Below the pieces are notes generated by a model, which was not told the origin of the DNA, did not search any database, and saw only the letters and a program-made list of their open reading frames with translations. The translations under genes were made by a program, and so were the position numbers. Of a stretch of 64,000 nucleotides of DNA, positions 58,927-64,000 are shown in pieces. The DNA comes from Alviniconcha marisindica (Eukaryota > Mollusca > Gastropoda > Provannidae), in the NCBI GenBank assembly GCA_018857735.1, contig JABMCL010000376.1:527501-591500 (forward strand), in the 5' to 3' direction. Within the stretch, counting starts at the first letter, position 1. The number at the start of each line of letters is the position of its first letter.

Positions 58927-59015
58927 CTCAAAGTTGATGTAGTACTGGACCTGCTGGATGAAGTGCTGCATCTCACAGCCCAGCATCTGGCACTGGTGCA
59001 GGATGCTGCCCAGCT
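58927..59015 (-). CDS. TUBGCP3: TUBGCP3 exon '[13 protein letters not shown]'
   Basis: The exon reads (E)[18 protein letters not shown] and then [11 protein letters not shown]: 89 bp that complete the split Glu codon and end in phase 0. It aligns with the vertebrate GCP3 segment around LHQCHxLxxEMxHFIHQMQYYITFE. The acceptor, in gene orientation GTGTGGTTTCAG, lies against the large 75-bp minisatellite. The donor is GTCAGT. Confidence 0.95.
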
Positions 59016-60660
59016 CTGAAACCACACAGCATCCAACTGGTAGGAACCAGACCAACACAGCTCTTTTTTTTTTACTCATCGCTGCCATGCTATGAAACCA
59101 CATAGCATCCAGCTGGTAGGAACCAGACCAACGCAGCTCTTTTTTTGTTACTCATCGCTGCCATGCTGTGAAACCACACAGCATCCAGCTGGTAGGAACC
59201 AGACCAACGCAGCTCTTTTTGTTACTCATCGCTGCCATGCTTGAAACCACACAGCATCCAGCTGGTAGGAACCAGACCAACACAGCTCTTTTTTTTTTTT
59301 ACTCATCGCTGCCATGCTATGAAACCACGCAGCATCCAGCTGGTAGGAACCAGACCAACACAGCTCTTTTTTTTTTTACTCATCGCTGCCATGCTATGAA
59401 ACCACACAGCATCCAGCTGGTAGGAACCAGACCAACGCAGCTCTTTTTTTGTTACTCATCGCTGCCATGCTGTGAAACCACACAGCATCCAGCTGGTAGG
59501 AACCAGACCAACGCAGCTCTTTTTTTGTTACTCATCGCTGCCATGCTATGAAACCACACAGCATCCAGCTGGTAGGAACCAGACCAACGCAGCTCTTTTT
59601 TTGTTACTCATCGCTGCCATGCTGTGAAACCACACAGCATCCAGCTGGTAGGAACCAGACCAACGCAGCTCTTTTTTTGTTACTCATCGCTGCCATGCTG
59701 TGAAACCACACAGCATCCAGCTGGTAGGAACCAGACCAACGCAGCTCTTTTTTTGTTACTCATCGCTGCCATGCTGTGAAACCACACAGCATCCAGCTGG
59801 TAGGAACCAGACCAACGCAGCTCTTTTTTTTTTTTACTCATCGCTGCCATGCTATGAAACCACACAGCATCCAGCTGGTAGGAACCAGACCAACGCAGCT
59901 CTTTTTTTGTTACTCATCGCTGCCATGCTGTGAAACCACACAGCATCCAGCTGGTAGGAACCAGACCAACGCAGCTCTTTTTTTGTTACTCATCGCTGCC
60001 ATGCTGTGAAACCACACAGCATCCAGCTGGTAGGAACCAGACCAACGCAGCTCTTTTTTTGTTACTCATCGCTGCCATGCTGTGAAACCACACAGCATCC
60101 AGCTGGTAGGAACCAGACCAACGCAGCTCTTTTTTGTTACTCATCGCTGCCATGCTATGAAACCACACAGCATCCAGCTGGTAGGAACCAGACCAACGCA
60201 GCTCTTTTTTTTTACTCATCGCTGCCATGCTATGAAACCACACAGCATCCAGCTGGTAGGAACCAGACCAACGCAGCTCTTTTTTTGTTACTCATCGCTG
60301 CCATGCTGTGAAACCACCAGCATCCAGCTGGTAGGAACCAGACCAACGCAGCTCTTTTTTTTTCACTCATCGCTGCCATGCTGTGAAACCACGCAGCATC
60401 CAGCTGGTAGGAACCAGACCAACGCAGCTCTTTTTGTTACTCATCGCTGCCATGCTTGAAACCACACAGCATCCAGCTGGTAGGAACCAGACCAACGCAG
60501 CTCTTTTTTGTTACTCATCGCTGCCATGCTGTGAAACCACGCAGCATCCAGCTGGTAGGAACCAGACCAACGCAGCTCTTTTTTTGTTACTCATCGCTGC
60601 CATGCTGTGAAACCACACAGCATCCAGCTGGTAGGAACCAGACCAACGCAGCCTTTTTCC
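59016..60660. repeat. ~75-bp minisatellite beginning at a TUBGCP3 acceptor, ~21 copies
   Basis: The unit TGAAACCACACAGCATCCAG + CTGGTAGGAACCAGACCAAC + GCAGCTCTTTTTTTGTTACT + CATCGCTGCCATGCTG fills 1.6 kb. The first unit begins at the acceptor of exon 58927-59015. The unit end CATCGCTGCCATGCTGTGAA resembles the boundary GATGCTGCCCAGCTCTGAA. Units differ mainly in T-run length. The long + and - strand frames here are repeat artefacts. Confidence 0.95.
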
Positions 60661-60789
60661 ACTCACCGCTGCCGTGCTGTGAAGTGAGACAGCAGAGCAG
60701 AGTGAGAGTGCTTGCTCCCAAACGCCAACACAGTTAAGCAATATCCACCATGGTTACTGCACATGGGTGGCTGTTACATAACAACAAGG

Positions 60790-61085
60790 GGAGTGGGGAT
60801 AGCTCAGTGGTACGGGGTATGGAGCATCAGACTCATGACTGAAAGGTTGCAGGTTCAAGTCCCAGCAGGAGAATGTTCTTCTCCAGGGTCAAATTTGTGT
60901 GCTGGCTCTTATTTCGGTCCCCCCCCCCCCCCCCCTCAAATGTTCCTGCAGTAGCACATAAAAGATCCCGGTCATTCTGCCAAAAGTGCGGATGGATGGT
61001 TACAACTAGACACATGAGCACACTATGCATTGGGCTTTGAATGAAGTGACACTGTAAACTGGTGCATGGTTGTATGGTGTACACA
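60790..61085 (+). mobile_element. SINE family A, tRNA-derived
   Basis: The head holds GGGATAGCTCAGTGGTACGG (A box) and GGTTGCAGGTTCAAGTCCCA (B box), typical of a pol III tRNA promoter. The body has CTGCAGTAGCACATAAAAGA and the tail has GTGACACTGTAAACTGGTGC. It is in the opposite orientation to the copy at 55012-55320 and interrupted by poly-C at 60919-60934. Confidence 0.88.
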
Positions 61086-61309
61086 GAACAGGCACCAAGA
61101 TGGAAGAAGTTTTAAATGGCATCAGCTATGTAACAACCAAACAGCGCTGTAAATACACCGCTTCAGTGGATATTCGAAGCGTGCAACAGAAAGTCATTCA
61201 TTCAAAATCACCTGCGACAAGAACACAGCAAATCTGCTTGAGAGCACAGAATACTGAAATATAAAAGCGATCAACAATCATAATAAAACAAAAAACTTAT
61301 TTACTGCTG

Positions 61310-61635
61310 TCAGTTATGAATTTTCTGTCATGCGTCATCTATGACCCATCTTGTTTCTGTCATGCCTTGTTTATGACCCATCTTGTTTCTGTCATGCCCT
61401 GTTTATGACCTCTCTTGTTTCTGCCATGCCTTGTTTATGACCCCTCTTGTTTCTGTCATGCCTCGTTTATGACCTCTCTAGTTTCTGTCATGCCTTGTTC
61501 ATGACCCCTCTTGTTTCTGTCATGCCTTGTTCATGACCCCTCTTGTTTCTGTCATGCCTCGTTTATGACCTATTGTTTCTGTCATGCCTCGTTTATGACC
61601 TCTCTTGTTTCTGTCATGCCCTGTTTATGACTCTC
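61310..61635. repeat. 32-bp minisatellite, ~10 copies
   Basis: TTCTGTCATGCCTTGTTTAT + GACCCCTCTTGT repeats about every 32 bases, with CTTGTT/CTCGTT and CCC/CTC variants. It ends just left of the Harbinger-like MITE. Confidence 0.92.
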
Positions 61636-61648
61636 ATTTACTGTCTAA

Positions 61649-62279
61649 AGCCCATTCTTAACTGGGCGAATGTTTGTTTGCCGAACATACTTCGGACAGT
61701 TTGATGAACTATGATTTGTTTCTTAACTGAACTTTTAGTTCGCTGAACATGGTTCGGACAGTTTGACAAACTTTACTTTGTTCTCAACTGGCTTGTAATG
61801 AGATGCAACCTTCAGCCTGAACTTGCGGCAGACAGGCACCAGACAACATGATCGAAAATGTAGGCTAAAGTCAAGACAATATACTTTAATCATCCCTCAC
61901 AAGGTAATTCAACTAACTACTATCTCATTCTGGGTCCCTGAGACAAGGCTGCACCTCCCACAAGTCAACAAATTAAAACAAATCACCCTGAAGCGAGTGA
62001 AGAACCTAGCGACACCGTCATCCATTTGTATTTCTTCCTCATACACAGGAGAGCTCTGCTCTCAGCCAATCAGAGGCAATGTTCGTCGAAATAGGGCGAA
62101 TGCTCCCAGAACATGTTGTGTGAAGCTTTTTGGACCCTGAATATAGCTTCGTCGCAGTTGGACGAATACTCTGAACTATATTTGTGAAGCAAAAGTTCAC
62201 CCAATTCAGAACCAACTATATTCGCCGAATACTCCCAACTATGTTCGTGAACAAATGTTCACCCAATTCAGAACAGGCT
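61649..62279. mobile_element. Harbinger-like MITE against a TUBGCP3 donor
   Basis: The element is 631 bp with terminal inverted repeats of about 40 bp: left AGCCCATTCTTAACTGGGCG, right (reverse complement) AGCCTGTTCTGAATTGGGTG, both continuing to a shared CGAACATA. Each end also contains a second, diverged copy of the motif further in. It is flanked by TAA on both sides (61646-61648, 62280-62282), fitting the 3-bp TWA duplication of PIF/Harbinger elements. No transposase frame is seen. The right end lies about four bases from the splice donor at 62286-62287. Confidence 0.75.
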
Positions 62280-62287
62280 TAAGGTAC

Positions 62288-62423
62288 CTGGGATGGGGAT
62301 GAGGCTCCGTGCATTGGACATCTGGTTCGTCCAGATGACGGCCAGGATGTACTCCATTCTCTTGGCACGCCACAGGAAGTTGAACACTCGCAGGTACATG
62401 ATCATCGACTCTGGCGTGAACAC
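62288..62423 (-). CDS. TUBGCP3: TUBGCP3 exon '[18 protein letters not shown]'
   Basis: The exon reads [39 protein letters not shown] and SLIPIP, and ends in the first base of a Glu codon. [17 protein letters not shown] is a GCP3 hallmark in the C-terminal domain. The acceptor is GTGCAG and the donor is GTACCT. Length is 136 bp. A MITE ends only a few bases inside the intron next to this donor, so donor position +6 is contributed by the target-site duplication. Confidence 0.96.
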
Positions 62424-63307
62424 CTGCACAGCAAGTTGTAGCAGACATCAGGATCTGAAATATTAGCTCTGACGGAAAATCACAAACTCTGTTGACCCCC
62501 CCCCCCCCACCAAACAAAAAAAAAACCATTGGCCCAGAAACTAGTCAGATAGTTTTGCACATTTCCCTCTTTTGTCAAGAACGACCCTGGCTGCTCCTCA
62601 ACTGATAAAAAGAAAGAATTCTGTCTACTGATGGCAAAGTCTTTTGTGTGTTTTCTGCTCAGAGTTACATTATCATAATCCACACACTCAAGCAACATCT
62701 CCACAGTTACATGATCATGATCCACACACTCAAGCAACATCTCCACAGTTACATGATCATGATACACACACTAAAGCAATATTTCCAGTTACATGATCAT
62801 GATACACACACTCAAGCAATCAATCAATATCTTTTTTGCCACCTGTCAAGTAAAATATATGTAATACACGTGGAATGAGGCGTTGTGCCAAGAACATTCA
62901 CTATCAGACACACAGTCACAACAACAGGTTACACACATGGTCGCACACACTCAGCACTATTACACACATTCACAACAACAGGTTACACACATGATCACAC
63001 ACACTCAGCACTATTACATTCACAACAACAGATTACACACATGATCACACACACAGAACACTATCCATTCTTTTCTGGCACCTGGCCTGATAATTCCCTA
63101 ATGCTTCCAGCCCTTGAAGTCTCTGAACTGATTTGAGATGAATGCACCCTGAATTGAAGCACCACTCATCAGTCAATATATCTCACAACTGTTGCAAAGC
63201 AATGATGGAAAATACAAAGCCAACATTCACCTCTCTAGTCACAAAAAATATGAAGGATCATACTCGGGTGATGCTGATAAGACAACAATAGTACTGGATG
63301 CACTCAC
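62424..63307. other. TUBGCP3 intron with two small arrays
   Basis: Holds a ~41-bp repeat, CACTCAAGCAACATCTCCAC + AGTTACATGATCATGAT, at 62650-62830, and a ~55-bp repeat with CACAACAACAGGTTACACAC at 62885-63060. Neither touches a splice site. Confidence 0.85.
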
Positions 63308-63376
63308 AGTTCTGATGGGTCCATCCACGTGGTAGTCCAGACTGAAGACATCCCACCCTGTGTCCCCTGGCGATAC
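63308..63376 (-). CDS. TUBGCP3: TUBGCP3 exon '[15 protein letters not shown]'
   Basis: The exon reads [20 protein letters not shown] and then IRT: 23 codons with phase 0 at both ends. [15 protein letters not shown] is a near-identical signature of metazoan GCP3 at the start of the gamma-tubulin-binding domain. In gene orientation the acceptor is CTGTCTGTCAG and the donor is GTGAGT. Copies of its first ~36 bases and its acceptor are repeated in the tandem array that runs from here to the window edge. Confidence 0.96.
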
Positions 63377-64000
63377 CTGACAGACAGCACATGACAGGTG
63401 TCAATCACTGAATCAGGTAACACATGACTGAACACATCCCATCCTGTGTCTCCTGGCGTTACCTGACAGACAGCACATGACAGGTGTCAATCACTGAATC
63501 AGGTGACACATGACTGAACACATCCCATCCTGTGTCTCCTGGCGTTACCTGACAGACAGCACATGACAGGTGTCAATCACTGAATCAGGTGACACATGAC
63601 TGAACACATCCCATCCTGTGTCCCCTGGCGATACCTGATAGACAGCACATGACAGGTGTCAATCACTGAATCAGGTGACACAAGACTGAAAATGCCCCAC
63701 CCTGTGTCCCCTGGTGAAACCTGACAGACAGCACATGACAGGTGTCAATCACTGAATCAGGTCACACACGACTGAACATGTCCCACTGTGTCCCCTGGTG
63801 ACACCTGACAGAAGCATGACAGGTGTCAATTATCGAGTCATGCGACACATGACTGAACATGTCCCACCCTGTGTCCCCTGGCAACACCTGACACACAGGA
63901 CTTGAGAGATGTCAATCACTGAATCAGGTGACACATGACTGAACACATCCTGCCCTGTGTCTCCTGACAGCATGTGACAGGTGTCAATCACTGAATCAGG
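63341..64000. repeat. 86-bp minisatellite copying a TUBGCP3 exon start and acceptor
   Basis: Units of about 86 bases repeat to the window edge. Each holds ACTGAACACATCCCATCCTG + TGTCTCCTGGCGTTAC, matching the first 36 bases of exon 63308-63376 (read on the + strand), then CTGACAGACAGCACATGACA, the acceptor and intron end, then GGTGTCAATCACTGAATCAG. At least seven units are visible, each with a potential decoy acceptor. Confidence 0.96.

Larger units (their letters stand above)
55589..63376 (-). other. TUBGCP3: TUBGCP3 gene, 3' part only
   Basis: This is the span of seven exons on the - strand that encode the last 281 residues of gamma-tubulin complex component 3. GCP3 pairs with GCP2 and gamma-tubulin in the small complexes that form the gamma-tubulin ring, the nucleator of microtubules at centrosomes. 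The exons in gene order are 63376-63308, 62423-62288, 59015-58927, 58236-58105, 57526-57386, 56420-56301 and 55747-55589. All junctions have GT/AG signals and compatible phases. The part present is the C-terminal GRIP2 (GCP C-terminal) domain that contacts gamma-tubulin. The 5' two thirds lie right of the window. Minisatellites fill several introns and touch the splice acceptors. Confidence 0.96.

Noticed and set aside
60660..60690. 10-base microexon CACGGCAGCG between AG and GTGAGT in TUBGCP3
   Set aside because: The exons on either side already join in phase (split Glu codon) and match vertebrate GCP3 without extra residues; ten bases would shift the frame.
59168..60737. Overlapping + and - strand frames with the repeated peptide [17 protein letters not shown]
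   Set aside because: They come from the ~75-bp intronic minisatellite of TUBGCP3; no splice signals or start context supports translation.
60799..60875. Functional tRNA gene
   Set aside because: A and B boxes are present, but no full cloverleaf with paired acceptor ends is seen, and the sequence continues into a body and tail shared with another copy, so it is a SINE head. The same applies to 55250-55320 and 21740-21833.
61823..62140. 105-residue frame inside the Harbinger-like element as a transposase fragment
   Set aside because: No DDE or DNA-binding motif is visible and the element is only 631 bp.

Overview
The window is animal nuclear DNA: intron-rich, non-coding for more than 90 % of its length, and full of (CA)n, (GA)n, poly-C/poly-G tracts, minisatellites and tRNA-derived SINEs. 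Two families of tRNA-derived SINE, GTAAGTAAGTAAG-type repeat tails and many G/C homopolymers of 10-22 bases suggest a lophotrochozoan, most likely a marine gastropod mollusc. That placement is inferred from the style of the repeats and was not tested by any search.

Two protein-coding genes converge. On the + strand is a glycogenin gene (GYG1-like), 5'-truncated by the window edge. Four exons (4601-4775, 7045-7207, 9965-10091, 11358-11538) encode the GT8 glucosyltransferase domain from about residue 45 onward. The DxD motif, the glucosylated Tyr position and the sugar-binding residues are intact. A 247-codon acidic/proline-rich linker exon (19364-20104) follows, then possibly a 35-codon cassette exon (23059-23163), then an exon from 28924 with the glycogen-synthase-binding motif. 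After that motif the frame stays open for a further ~420 residues of Pro/Ala-rich, SH3-ligand-like sequence to a stop at 30372. An internal donor at 29191 could instead splice to a charged alternative last exon at 33506-33865. Vertebrate glycogenin ends at the synthase-binding motif, so the long tail and the alternative ends are the most unusual coding features here.

On the - strand, seven exons between 63376 and 55589 encode the last 281 residues of gamma-tubulin complex component 3 (TUBGCP3). Splice phases join cleanly and the stop codon is at 55589-55591. The rest of that gene lies beyond the right edge. Between the converging 3' ends is a ~5.3 kb satellite of a 38-bp unit (about 44.4-49.6 kb) and several smaller arrays.

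The strongest unexplained pattern concerns minisatellites placed on 3' splice sites. Four of the seven TUBGCP3 exons have a tandem array that starts at their splice acceptor, and in two or three of these the repeat unit contains a copy of the acceptor plus the first bases of the exon. The 50-bp array before the last main glycogenin exon may be another case. A Harbinger-like MITE lies against a TUBGCP3 splice donor, and a piggyBac-like MITE lies in a glycogenin intron. The two genes are not functionally linked by anything visible here: glycogenin primes glycogen synthesis in the cytoplasm and GCP3 nucleates microtubules.
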